From Nocardia vermiculata NBRC 100427 (lineage in GTDB: Bacteria; Actinomycetota; Actinomycetes; Mycobacteriales; Mycobacteriaceae), in the NCBI RefSeq assembly GCF_001613265.1, contig NZ_BDCA01000007.1, positions 1 through 64,000 of the forward strand: DNA of 64,000 bases, written 5' to 3'. This document shows positions 40,479 through 48,803 of this stretch, in pieces (positions within the stretch are counted from its first letter, which is position 1; each line of letters begins with the position of its first letter). The position numbers were made by a program, and so were the translations under genes. The notes beneath the pieces are model-generated. The model had not been told where the DNA came from. It ran no database searches and saw only the letters and a list, made by a program, of their open reading frames with translations.

Positions 40479-42752
40479 GTGGCGCTCGCCAAATCCCGCC
40501 CGCATTACAACGTCGTTTTCGCGGTGCTACTGCTCGGAATATCCGCATACGCTCTATTGCAGTCGATGGTCGTACCGGTCCTGTCGCTGCTGATACCGGC
40601 CTTGCACACCACCCAGGCCACCGCGACCTGGCTGATGACCGGCTACCTGCTGTCCGCCTCGGTCGCGACCCCCATTCTGGGTCGCATCGGTGACAAGGTC
40701 GGCAAGGAACGCATGCTGGTCGTCACGCTCGTCGCGCTGGCGGTCGGCTCCTTGATCGCGGCACTCACCGACTCCGTCGAGGTGATGATCGTCGCGCGCG
40801 TCATCCAGGGTCTCGGCGGCGGTGTGATTCCACTGGCCTTCGGCATCATTCGCGACGAGTTCCCGGCGCGGAAACTGCACGGCGCGGTGGGCATCGCCTC
40901 ATCGCTGATCGCCGTCGGATCGGGTGTCGGACTGATCCTGGCGGGCCCGATCGTCGATCACCTGAACTACCACTGGCTGTTCTGGGTGCCGATGATCATC
41001 ACGACCATCGCCGCGGTCGCCGCGGTGCTGTTCGTTCCCGAATCTCCGGTACGCAGTCCGGGCCGGATCAATTGGCTCGCCGCATTTCTGCTGTCGGCCT
41101 GGTTGATCGCACTGCTGCTGGCCGTCAGCCAGGGCCCGTCGTGGGGCTGGGGTTCGGTACCCACACTCGGGCTCTTCGTCGCGGCAGTGGTCTGCGCGGC
41201 ACTGTGGATCGTGGTCGAATTGAAATCGGCCACCCCGCTGATCGATATGCGGACCATGCGCATCCCGGCGGTGTGGACGACCAACCTGGTCGCCGTACTG
41301 ATCGGCGCCGGCATGTACGCGATGATGACCTTCCTGCCGCAGCTGCTGCAGACCCCGGAGGCCGCCGCCGGCTACGGACTGAGCGCGAGTATCACCCAGT
41401 CCGGTGTGTACATGCTGCCGATGTCGGTGGCGATGTTCCTCATCGGTTTCGCGGTCGGGCCACTGTCGGCCCGGATCAGCCCGAAATTCATCGTCCTGAT
41501 CGGCGCCGTCATCGCGATTCCCGGATTCGTGATGCTCGCGGTCGGGCACAACCAGAGCTGGGTCGTCTACGTGTCGGGCGCCCTGCTCGGCCTGGGAATC
41601 GGCATGGCGTTCTCGTCGATGCCGGCCATCATCGTCGCGGCGGTACCGCCCGCTCAGACCGGTGCGGCCACCGGAATGAACGCCAATGTCCGTACCGTCG
41701 GTGGCGCCATCGGCAGCGCGGTTTCCGGGGTCATCCTGACCTCGGGTGCGCATACCGCCGGCGGCTTCGCCGCGGACTCCGGCTACACGAATGTGTTCTG
41801 GTTCCTCGGCGGTGTCGCCGTACTAGGTGCGGCCGCGGCAGCGATCGTGCCGACCGTGCGGGCGAACCGTGCCGAGGCAGAATCGGTTGCGCCGGTGCTC
41901 TCGGACGAGGATCCCGCGCCGCTGCCCGGCAGTGTGGTGCCCGAAGCCACCGCGCAACTCGCGACTGCGGACGTCACCCCCGGTGCATCGATCGGCGGAC
42001 GGATCGGCCGGGAGAACGGCCAACCGGTACCGGCATCCGTGCTGACCCTGATCGACCAGCACGGCAAACAGGTTTCGCGGGCGATCGGTGACGCGGACGG
42101 CGGCTACGCCGTCGCGGCACCCGGCCCGGGCGGCTACGTGCTGATCGCCTCCGCGAACGGTCACAGCCCGGTGGCGGTCAATGTCGTCATCGGCGCTCGG
42201 CCGCAGCGCGTCGATCTGACGCTGTCGAGTTCCGGTGAACTGGCGGGCTCGGTGCGCCGCAGCGACAGCGCCGCACCCGTGTCCGGTGCCATCGTCACGG
42301 TGACCGATCTGTCCGGGGAGGTCGTGGGTTCGGCGATCACCGACGAGGACGGCACCTACGTCTGCCGCGGCGTTCCGTCCGGAACACATACCGTCGCCGT
42401 CGTCGCCGCCGGTATGCACCCGAACGCCGCAACATTGACGGTGCCCGACACCGGCCTGATGCGGTACGACGCACAACTCGAGTCGATGGGAACCCTGGTC
42501 GGCGCGGTACAGGCCGAAGGGCGCGCGGTCGCCAACGCACAGGTGAGCGTGCTGGACACGACCGGCGAACTGGTCGCCACCGCCCGCACCGACACCGAAG
42601 GCCGCTACGTCGTCTCCGATCTGCCCACCGGCGACTACGTCGTGGTCGCCCGCAGCTACCCGTCGGTGACCGGCAATGTGACGGTGACCGGCACCGGAAG
42701 TGCGCACGATGTGGAACTCGGCTACGAGGACGCCATGGTGCCGGTGCGCTGA
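40479..42752 (+). CDS. MFS drug-type transporter fused to three carboxypeptidase-regulatory-like domains
   Basis: 757 residues from the GTG at 40479; the frame is open further upstream but would read through the operators. Residues 1 to about 465 form a 14-helix DHA2-type MFS exporter with motif A (GRIGDKVGKERM) and motif C-like GSGVGLILAGPI. After an acidic Pro-rich linker come three beta-sandwich repeats, each with a G-x-Y step (DADGGYAVAAPGPGGYVLIA, DEDGTYVCRGVPSGTHTV, DTEGRYVVSDLPTGDYVVV). Such domains normally sit outside cells or on surface proteins. The fusion exists in other actinomycetes; its purpose is unknown. Expression is probably TetR-controlled. Confidence 0.92.
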   Translation: MALAKSRPHYNVVFAVLLLGISAYALLQSMVVPVLSLLIPALHTTQATATWLMTGYLLSASVATPILGRIGDKVGKERMLVVTLVALAVGSLIAALTDSVEVMIVARVIQGLGGGVIPLAFGIIRDEFPARKLHGAVGIASSLIAVGSGVGLILAGPIVDHLNYHWLFWVPMIITTIAAVAAVLFVPESPVRSPGRINWLAAFLLSAWLIALLLAVSQGPSWGWGSVPTLGLFVAAVVCAALWIVVELKSATPLIDMRTMRIPAVWTTNLVAVLIGAGMYAMMTFLPQLLQTPEAAAGYGLSASITQSGVYMLPMSVAMFLIGFAVGPLSARISPKFIVLIGAVIAIPGFVMLAVGHNQSWVVYVSGALLGLGIGMAFSSMPAIIVAAVPPAQTGAATGMNANVRTVGGAIGSAVSGVILTSGAHTAGGFAADSGYTNVFWFLGGVAVLGAAAAAIVPTVRANRAEAESVAPVLSDEDPAPLPGSVVPEATAQLATADVTPGASIGGRIGRENGQPVPASVLTLIDQHGKQVSRAIGDADGGYAVAAPGPGGYVLIASANGHSPVAVNVVIGARPQRVDLTLSSSGELAGSVRRSDSAAPVSGAIVTVTDLSGEVVGSAITDEDGTYVCRGVPSGTHTVAVVAAGMHPNAATLTVPDTGLMRYDAQLESMGTLVGAVQAEGRAVANAQVSVLDTTGELVATARTDTEGRYVVSDLPTGDYVVVARSYPSVTGNVTVTGTGSAHDVELGYEDAMVPVR

Positions 42753-42782
42753 ACGGCGAATGCGGGCACCGCACAACGACTA

Positions 42783-42825
42783 CCGGCCCGGCCGTTCCCT
42801 GCGAAGCGGGGAACGGCCGGGCCGG
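42783..42825. terminator. Strong bidirectional terminator between the MFS gene and echA
   Basis: Perfect 17-base arms beginning CCGGCCCGGCCGTTCCC, 9-base loop. It lies between convergent genes and serves both. Confidence 0.9.
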
Positions 42826-42843
42826 TGGCCGTAGTGCGCGGAC

Positions 42844-43620
42844 TCAGCGGTGTTCGAAGTTGGCGGCCCGCTTCTCCACGAAAGCGGTCATGCCCTCGGT
42901 CTGGTCCTCGGTCGCGAACAGCGAGTGGAAGACGCGGCGTTCGAAACGCAGGCCCTCGGTGAGGGTGGTCTCGTAGGCGCGGTCCACGGCTTCCTTGGCG
43001 ATCATCACCGACGGCAGCGACATGCCCGCGATGGTTTCGGCAGCCTGCATTGCGGTCGCGAGCAGGTCGGCGGCGGGGACGACGCGGGCGACCAGGCCGG
43101 CACGTTCGGCTTCCTCGGCGCCCATATTGCGGCCGGTGAGGATGAGGTCCATCGCCTTGGCCTTGCCGACCGCGCGGGTCAGACGCTGCGACCCACCCAT
43201 GCCGGGTATGACACCCAGTTTGATCTCGGGCTGACCGAACTTCGCGGTGTCGGAAGCGATCAGGATGTCGCACATCATCGCCAGCTCGCAGCCACCGCCC
43301 AGGGCGTAACCGGATACCGCCGCGATGATCGGCTTACGGAAGGCGTTGAGCCGGTCCCAGCCCGCGAAATGATCGGTCAGGTACATGTCCATATAGGACT
43401 TGGACTGCATTTCCTTGATGTCGGCGCCGGCGGCGAACGCCTTCTCCGAACCGGTCAGCACGACCGCACCGATCCCGGCATCCGCTTCGAGCTCATCCAG
43501 CGCGGCCGTGATGTCGGTCAGGACCTGCGAATTCAGCGCATTGAGTGCCTTCGGTCGGTTCAAGGTGATCACCGCGACGCGGCCGGTGCGCTCCAGCAGA
43601 ATGGTCTCGAAGTCGCTCAC
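42844..43620 (-). CDS. Enoyl-CoA hydratase (likely methacrylyl-CoA hydratase)
   Basis: Hydrates an enoyl-CoA; here probably methacrylyl-CoA to 3-hydroxyisobutyryl-CoA in valine breakdown. The 258-residue crotonase-fold protein has the oxyanion motifs AAGADIKEM and [16 protein letters not shown], and both catalytic Glu positions (GGGCELA and FGQPEIKLG). The GTG start at 43620 overlaps the mmsB stop as GTGA. It is the last gene of the valine operon. Confidence 0.95.
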   Translation of the reverse strand: MSDFETILLERTGRVAVITLNRPKALNALNSQVLTDITAALDELEADAGIGAVVLTGSEKAFAAGADIKEMQSKSYMDMYLTDHFAGWDRLNAFRKPIIAAVSGYALGGGCELAMMCDILIASDTAKFGQPEIKLGVIPGMGGSQRLTRAVGKAKAMDLILTGRNMGAEEAERAGLVARVVPAADLLATAMQAAETIAGMSLPSVMIAKEAVDRAYETTLTEGLRFERRVFHSLFATEDQTEGMTAFVEKRAANFEHR

Positions 43621-44546
43621 AGTGTGTCCTTTCCCGGCTCTTGTCCGGATCGGCGACGAATGTCGGTGACAATAGCGGAGAAGTCCTTGCCGGCCGCCGC
43701 CTGGTTGAACTGCTCGTAGATCTCAGCAGCCAGCAGGCCGAAACGGCCGTCGACGCCGTTGTCACGCAACGCGTTGGCAGCCAGACCGAGATCCTTGTTC
43801 ATCAGAGCGGTCGCGAAACCGGGCTGATAATCGTTGTTGGACGGGCTGGTCGGGACCGGGCCCGGCACCGGGCAGTAGGTGGTCAGCGACCAGCACTGGC
43901 CCGACGCGGTGGAGACCACGTCGTAGAACTTGTCGTGGGTCAGGCCCAGCTTCTCCCCCAGCACGATCGCCTCGGACAGGCCGATCATGGAGATGCCCAG
44001 CATCATGTTGTTGCAGATCTTGGCGGCCTGGCCGACACCCGCGCCGCCGCAGTGCACCACCTTGCCACCCATCACGTCGAGCACCGCCGCGGCGGCGTCG
44101 AAGTCCGCCGCCTCGCCACCCACCATGAAGGTGAGGGTGCCCGCGGTCGCGCCACCGACCCCACCGGACACAGGCGCATCCAGCGCCCGATGCCCCGCTG
44201 CCACAACGGCTTCGGCAGCCTTCTTCGCATCGGCGACATCGATCGTGGAGCAGTCGATGAACAGGGTCCCGGGCTTCGCGGCCGGCAACACGTCGCCGTA
44301 GACGTCGAGCACGATGCGGCCGTTGGGCAGCATCGTGATCACGATCTCGGCCTCCGCGGCCGCCGCCACCGCGGTATCGACCACGGTGGCGCCGTCGGCA
44401 CGGGCCTGATCCTGAGCAGCCGGAACCGGATCGAAGGCCAACACCTCGTAGCCCGCGCGCACCAGATTGGCGGCCATCGGACCACCCATGTGCCCGAGTC
44501 CGAGGAACGCCACCTTCTGGGCGGATGGATTATCTGCGGAAGTCAT
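43617..44546 (-). CDS. mmsB: 3-hydroxyisobutyrate dehydrogenase
   Basis: Oxidises 3-hydroxyisobutyrate to methylmalonate semialdehyde with NAD+. The 309-residue protein has the Rossmann motif [33 protein letters not shown], and the catalytic Lys in [14 protein letters not shown]. Its ATG overlaps the stop of a 24-residue repeat-encoded frame (ATGA), so its translation may be tied to that leader. Confidence 0.97.
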   Translation of the reverse strand: MTSADNPSAQKVAFLGLGHMGGPMAANLVRAGYEVLAFDPVPAAQDQARADGATVVDTAVAAAAEAEIVITMLPNGRIVLDVYGDVLPAAKPGTLFIDCSTIDVADAKKAAEAVVAAGHRALDAPVSGGVGGATAGTLTFMVGGEAADFDAAAAVLDVMGGKVVHCGGAGVGQAAKICNNMMLGISMIGLSEAIVLGEKLGLTHDKFYDVVSTASGQCWSLTTYCPVPGPVPTSPSNNDYQPGFATALMNKDLGLAANALRDNGVDGRFGLLAAEIYEQFNQAAAGKDFSAIVTDIRRRSGQEPGKDTL

Positions 44547-44617
44547 CGCTGCTCCTGTGATTTGCGGGACACCCGCACCCGGTCGCAGCCATAACCCGCT
44601 GCGCAATTGTCGGTCAT
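44543..44617 (-). CDS. 24-residue repeat-encoded frame coupled to mmsB (copy 2)
   Basis: Begins MTDNCAAGYGC, then DRVRVSR and ends EQR. The ATG at 44617 overlaps the stop of copy 1, and its stop overlaps the mmsB ATG; both junctions are ATGA. The ribosome site for the next gene (CAGGAG) is formed by its own Gln-Glu-Gln codons. The RNA can form CGCAGC/GCTGCG and TGCGGG/CCCGCA hairpins. It may be translated, or the frame may be a by-product of a repeat; no function is known. Confidence 0.55.
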   Translation of the reverse strand: MTDNCAAGYGCDRVRVSRKSQEQR

Positions 44618-44688
44618 CGCTGCTCCTGTGTTCTGCGGGACACCCGCACCCGGTCGCAGCGACAACCCGCTGCGCAATTGTCGGTCAT
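44614..44688 (-). CDS. 24-residue repeat-encoded frame after the hydrolase (copy 1)
   Basis: Begins MTDNCAAGCRC, then DRVRVSR and ends EQR. Its ATG overlaps the stop of the 3-hydroxyisobutyryl-CoA hydrolase (ATGA), preceded by ACAGGAGCAGCG. The unit is 71 bases from ATG to ATG, the spacing that keeps an ATGA overlap at each end. The loop stem here is a 7-base pair, CGCAGCG/CGCTGCG. Confidence 0.55.
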   Translation of the reverse strand: MTDNCAAGCRCDRVRVSRRTQEQR

Positions 44689-45770
44689 CGCTGCTCCTGT
44701 GGGGTAAGCCCGAGTTCGCGATCGCCGAGCTCAGCGAAGTAGCTGTCGACCAAGGCGTCGGTGACCTCGGTCAGGGTTGCGGGCGACCACTGGGGGTTGC
44801 GGTCCTTGTCGATCACCTGGGCCCGGATTCCCTCCACCAGGTCGTGGCTGGTCAGGGCGGCCGAGGAGACGCGGTACTCCTCGTTCAACGCCTCCTCCAG
44901 GCTCTGCGCGCCACGCGCATTGCGCAGTGAACGGAGTGTGACCTTCAGTGCGACAGGCGATTTCGACAACACGTCACCGGCCGCCTTGGCCGCTTCGGGA
45001 GTGTCGTGGCGCTGCAGTCCCGCGACGATCTCCTCCACGGTGGCGGCGCTGTAGCAGGCGTCGATCCACGTGCGCTGGGCTGCCAGTTCGGATTCCGGCG
45101 CGGGCTGAGCGAACTTCGCGAGCGCCACCGGGGCATCCGCTCGACGCAATTCGTCCAGCAGCGCCGGAATCTGGTCGGAGGGCACGAAATAGTCGGCGAA
45201 ACCGGCGGCGATGGCGTCACCCGCGCTCATCCGCGCGGTGGTCAACGCGACATGGGTGCCGAGCTCACCCGGCGCCCGCGACAACAGATAGGTGCCGCCC
45301 ACATCGGGGATGAAGCCGATTCCGGTCTCCGGCATGCCGACCATGGACCGCTCGGTCACGATGCGGTACCGACCGTGCGCGGACAGGCCGACGCCACCGC
45401 CCATCACAATGCCGTCCATCACTGCCACATACGGTTTGGGGTAACGGCCGATGAGGGCATTGAGAATGTACTCGTCACGCCAGAACTGCCCGGACGGCGA
45501 CTCGGCACCGGCATAGGCCGAATCCCCCGCGGCCACCGTGTTCTTCGCATCGGTGTGGATGGCGACGATATCGCCGCCCGCGCACAAACCACGCTCGCCC
45601 GCGCCGGTGAGCACCACGGTGCGCACCTCGCCGTCGGTGGCCCAGTCGCGCAAGGTATCCAGAATCGCCTGTGCCATCGGATGATTGAGCGCGTTGATCG
45701 CCTTGGGCCGGTTGAGTGTGATGAGGCCGACGCCGTCACGCTTGTCGAACAGTACTTCCGCTTCGCTCAT
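44685..45770 (-). CDS. 3-hydroxyisobutyryl-CoA hydrolase
   Basis: Releases 3-hydroxyisobutyrate from its CoA ester, which lets MmsB act. The 361-residue protein is longer than ordinary crotonases, as expected for HIBCH. It has DGIVMGGGVGLS, MPETGIGFIPDVGGTYLLSR and the family hallmark QVIDKDRNPQWSP near the C-terminus. The ATG at 45770 follows AAGGAA. Its last codons (Gln-Glu-Gln-Arg-stop) are the same bases that end each MTDN repeat unit. Confidence 0.95.
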   Translation of the reverse strand: MSEAEVLFDKRDGVGLITLNRPKAINALNHPMAQAILDTLRDWATDGEVRTVVLTGAGERGLCAGGDIVAIHTDAKNTVAAGDSAYAGAESPSGQFWRDEYILNALIGRYPKPYVAVMDGIVMGGGVGLSAHGRYRIVTERSMVGMPETGIGFIPDVGGTYLLSRAPGELGTHVALTTARMSAGDAIAAGFADYFVPSDQIPALLDELRRADAPVALAKFAQPAPESELAAQRTWIDACYSAATVEEIVAGLQRHDTPEAAKAAGDVLSKSPVALKVTLRSLRNARGAQSLEEALNEEYRVSSAALTSHDLVEGIRAQVIDKDRNPQWSPATLTEVTDALVDSYFAELGDRELGLTPQEQR

Positions 45771-45800
45771 ATCGTTTTTTCCTTACTTCTCATGCTGTAC

Positions 45801-45866
45801 CTATGCGGCATGAGCGGGGCCCTCCGTGGTTACGCACGCTGCCTCCTCCGGGCCCTGACCGCTCAT
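45801..45866 (-). CDS. 21-residue frame in a palindromic tandem repeat (copy A)
   Basis: Encodes MSGQGPEEAACVTTEGP followed by a short Ala/His tail. It lies 30 bases upstream of the hydrolase start. The 59-base unit 45809-45867 is bounded by CATGAGCGG and CCGCTCATG, so the RNA folds into a hairpin with a GGAGGAGG stretch in the loop. It is identical over the unit to copy B, 73 bases away. Confidence 0.5.
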   Translation of the reverse strand: MSGQGPEEAACVTTEGPAHAA

Positions 45867-45873
45867 GCTGTTT

Positions 45874-45939
45874 CTACTCGGCATGAGCGGGGCCCTCCGT
45901 GGTTACGCACGCTGCCTCCTCCGGGCCCTGACCGCTCAT
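45874..45939 (-). CDS. 21-residue frame in a palindromic tandem repeat (copy B)
   Basis: Encodes the same MSGQGPEEAACVTTEGP peptide, ending in Glu. Its ATG overlaps the stop of the acyl-CoA dehydrogenase (ATGA). The repeat unit is 45882-45940. The exact duplication suggests recent copying; whether the peptide is made is unknown. Confidence 0.5.
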   Translation of the reverse strand: MSGQGPEEAACVTTEGPAHAE

Positions 45940-47075
45940 GCCGCGCCGACGACCGAGCGGGCCACGACGACCCGCATGATCTCGTTGGTTCCTTCGAGAA
46001 TCTGGTGCACGCGCAGGTCGCGCACGATCTTCTCGATACCGTATTCGGTCAGGTAGCCGTAACCGCCGTGCAGTTGCAGTGCCTTGTTGGCGACCTCGAA
46101 GCCGGCGTCGGTGCCGAAGCGCTTGGCCATCGCGCACAGCTCCACCTTGTCCGGGGCATCGGCGTCCAGTGCTGCCGCCGCACGCCACAGCAGGGTGCGC
46201 GCGGCCTCCAGCGAGGTGCGCATATCGGCCAGGTCGAACTGCAGTGCCGCATTGTCGAGCAACCGGGCGCCGAAAGCCTTGCGCTCGGCCATATATGCCA
46301 CGGACTTGTCCAATGCGGTCTGCGCGCCGCCCAGCGAGCACGCGGCGATATTGAGCCGGCCACCGTTGAGCCCGTTCATCGCGATCCGGAAGCCGTTGCC
46401 CTCGCCACCGAGCAGGTTGTCCGCGGGCACCCGGGCCTGGTCCAGGATGACCTGCCGGGTGGGCTGCGCATTCCAGCCCATCTTCTTCTCGTTGGCACCG
46501 AAGGAGAGTCCGGGGGTATCCGCGGGCACGATGAATGCCGAGATACCGCGCGCACCGGCATCGTCGGTCCGCGCCATCAGCACGTACACGTCGGAACTTC
46601 CGGCACCGGAGATGAACTGCTTCACCCCGGTGAGCAGATAATCGTCGCCGTCACGAACGGCCTTGGTACTCAAGGCCGCAGCGTCGGACCCGACACCGGG
46701 TTCGGTGAGCGCATAGCTCGCCAGCAGATCCATCGAGGTGAGCCCGGGCAGCCACCGATCCCGCTGCGCCGCGGTGCCGTAACTGTCGATCATCCATGCG
46801 GCCATGTTGTGAATCGAAATGTAGGCCGCGATCGCCGGGCAGCCGGTGGACAACTGTTCGAAGATCCGGACCGCATCCAGCCGGCGCAGCGCGGATCCGC
46901 CCACGTCCTCGCCGACGTAGATGCCACCCATGCCGAGCGAACCCGCCTTGCGCAGCACGTCGACCGGGAAGTGTTTGTGCTCGTCCCATTCCAGCGCGTT
47001 CGGGGCGAGCAACTCGTCGGCGAAACCGCGTGCCGTATCGGCGATCGCCTGTTCGTCGTCGTCGAGTACGAACAT
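45936..47075 (-). CDS. Isobutyryl-CoA dehydrogenase-type acyl-CoA dehydrogenase
   Basis: FAD enzyme that converts isobutyryl-CoA to methacrylyl-CoA. The 379-residue protein shows YALTEPGVGSDAAALSTKA, GARGISAFIVPAD, KAFGARLLDNAALQFDLADM and the C-terminal QLHGGYGYLTEYGIEKIVRDLRVHQILEGTNEIMR with the catalytic Glu. The assignment to isobutyryl-CoA comes from the neighbouring mmsA/mmsB and from resemblance to the FadE9 locus of M. tuberculosis. It starts 2 bases after mmsA. Confidence 0.94.
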   Translation of the reverse strand: MFVLDDDEQAIADTARGFADELLAPNALEWDEHKHFPVDVLRKAGSLGMGGIYVGEDVGGSALRRLDAVRIFEQLSTGCPAIAAYISIHNMAAWMIDSYGTAAQRDRWLPGLTSMDLLASYALTEPGVGSDAAALSTKAVRDGDDYLLTGVKQFISGAGSSDVYVLMARTDDAGARGISAFIVPADTPGLSFGANEKKMGWNAQPTRQVILDQARVPADNLLGGEGNGFRIAMNGLNGGRLNIAACSLGGAQTALDKSVAYMAERKAFGARLLDNAALQFDLADMRTSLEAARTLLWRAAAALDADAPDKVELCAMAKRFGTDAGFEVANKALQLHGGYGYLTEYGIEKIVRDLRVHQILEGTNEIMRVVVARSVVGAA

Positions 47076-47077
47076 GA

Positions 47078-48598
47078 TCAGTCCATCGTCGGGATGGAGA
47101 AGTGGTCCGCGTCCGCATCGGCGACCGGTGCTGTCCGCAGCCCCTGGGGCCAGCGCTGGGTGACGGTCTTGGTCTTGGTGTAGAAGCGGATCGAGTCCGG
47201 GCCGTGCTGGTTGAGGTCCCCGAAGCCGGAGGCCTTCCAGCCGCCGAAGGTGTGGTACGCGATCGGCACCGGAATCGGGACGTTCACGCCGACCATGCCC
47301 ACCTGCACGCGCGCGGCGAAATCGCGCGCGGTGTCACCGTCACGAGTGAAGATGGCGACACCGTTGCCGAATTCGTGTTCGCTGGGCAGCCGCAGCGCTT
47401 CCTCGTAGTCGGCGGCCCGCACGATCGCGACCATCGGGCCGAAGACCTCTTCGCGGTAGATCCGCATCTGCGGGGTGACGTGGTCGAACAGCGTGGCGCC
47501 GACGAAGAATCCGTTCTCCGCACCCGCCACGGTCAGGCCGCGGCCGTCGACGACGAGTTCGGCCCCCTCGTCCACACCGATCCCGACGTAGTTGTTCACC
47601 CGGTCGACACCGTCGCGGCCGACCAGCGGGCCGAAGTCCGCGCCCGGATCGTCGGAGCGGCCGACGGTCAGCTTCTCGATCCGCTCGACCAGCTTGGCGC
47701 GCAACCGGTCCGCGGTCTGCTCACCGACCGGGACGGCCACCGAGATGGCCATGCAGCGCTCACCGGCCGAGCCGTATCCGGCGCCGATGAGCTGATCGGC
47801 CACATCGTCGAGGTCCGCGTCGGGCATGACGATCGCGTGGTTCTTGGCGCCGCCGAAGCATTGGGCACGTTTACCGTGCGCGGTGGCGGTCTCGTAGATG
47901 TACTGGGCGATCGGAGTGGAGCCCACGAAGCCGACGGCCTTGACGCGTTCGTCGGTGAGCAGCGTGTCCACCGCCTGCTTGTCACCGTTGACCACGTTGA
48001 ACACCCCCGGCGGCAGGCCGGCCTCGAGGAACAGCTCCGCCAGGCGCAACGGCACCGAGGGATCACGTTCGGACGGCTTGAGCACGAAGGCGTTACCGCA
48101 GGCCAACGCCGGGCCGGCCTTCCACAGCGGGATCATGGCAGGGAAGTTGAACGGGGTGATACCGGCGACGACGCCGAGCGGCTGACGCATCGAGTAGACG
48201 TCGATGCCGGTGCCGGCGCTCTCGGTGTACTCCCCCTTGAGCAGGTGCGGGATACCGATCGCGAACTCGATCACCTCGAGGCCACGCTGAATATCTCCCC
48301 GCGCGTCGGGAATGGTCTTGCCGTGCTCGCGCGAGAGCAGTTCGGCCAGCGAATCCATCTCGTCCTGCACCAGCGCGACGAACTTCATCAGCACCCGCGC
48401 CCGCTTCTGCGGGTTCATCGCGGCCCAGATCGGCTGCGCGGCAGCGGCGTTCGCGATCACATCCTGCACTTCGGCAACGCTCGCGAGCGGAACGCGGGCC
48501 TGCACCGCACCGGTGCTGGGGTTGAAGACGTCACCGAACTTGCCGGAGGTTCCGGCGACCTGTTGCCCGCCGATGAAATGAGTGAGTTCGCGAACCAT
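47078..48598 (-). CDS. mmsA: Methylmalonate-semialdehyde dehydrogenase (acylating)
   Basis: Converts methylmalonate semialdehyde to propionyl-CoA with NAD+ and CoA. The 506-residue aldehyde-dehydrogenase-fold protein has GITPFNFPAMIPLWK, GFVGSTPIAQYIYE, FGGAKNHAIVMPDAD and the catalytic Cys in GSAGERCMAISVAV. It is first in the valine operon and divergent from icmF; a perfect palindrome lies 66 bases upstream of its ATG. Confidence 0.97.
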   Translation of the reverse strand: MVRELTHFIGGQQVAGTSGKFGDVFNPSTGAVQARVPLASVAEVQDVIANAAAAQPIWAAMNPQKRARVLMKFVALVQDEMDSLAELLSREHGKTIPDARGDIQRGLEVIEFAIGIPHLLKGEYTESAGTGIDVYSMRQPLGVVAGITPFNFPAMIPLWKAGPALACGNAFVLKPSERDPSVPLRLAELFLEAGLPPGVFNVVNGDKQAVDTLLTDERVKAVGFVGSTPIAQYIYETATAHGKRAQCFGGAKNHAIVMPDADLDDVADQLIGAGYGSAGERCMAISVAVPVGEQTADRLRAKLVERIEKLTVGRSDDPGADFGPLVGRDGVDRVNNYVGIGVDEGAELVVDGRGLTVAGAENGFFVGATLFDHVTPQMRIYREEVFGPMVAIVRAADYEEALRLPSEHEFGNGVAIFTRDGDTARDFAARVQVGMVGVNVPIPVPIAYHTFGGWKASGFGDLNQHGPDSIRFYTKTKTVTQRWPQGLRTAPVADADADHFSIPTMD

Positions 48599-48663
48599 GC
48601 CAGTCCTGTTCTCGAATGTGGCCGATGCGTGCCGAGGCGCCGCAGTACCCAGCCATCCTATAG

Positions 48664-48765
48664 TTGGACGTCCAAGTATTGGAACCCCTGTGATCCACCC
48701 CACGGATCGCGCAGTGCCGTACCTCACAGTAGAGTTGGTTTGGCGTCCTACTATCGGAGCGCCAA
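48664..48765. promoter_or_regulatory. Operator-like palindromes between mmsA and icmF
   Basis: TTGGACGTCCAA (48664-48675) is a perfect 12-base palindrome near mmsA. A related site TCGGAGCGCCAA (48754-48765) lies 39 bases before icmF; both are followed by GTA. The paired sites, one per divergent gene, suggest a single regulator for both operons. No regulator gene is adjacent. Confidence 0.65.
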
Positions 48766-48803
48766 GTAGCTGCGGCCCGTCCGGCCGCTGGTTGGAGGAT
48801 GAC

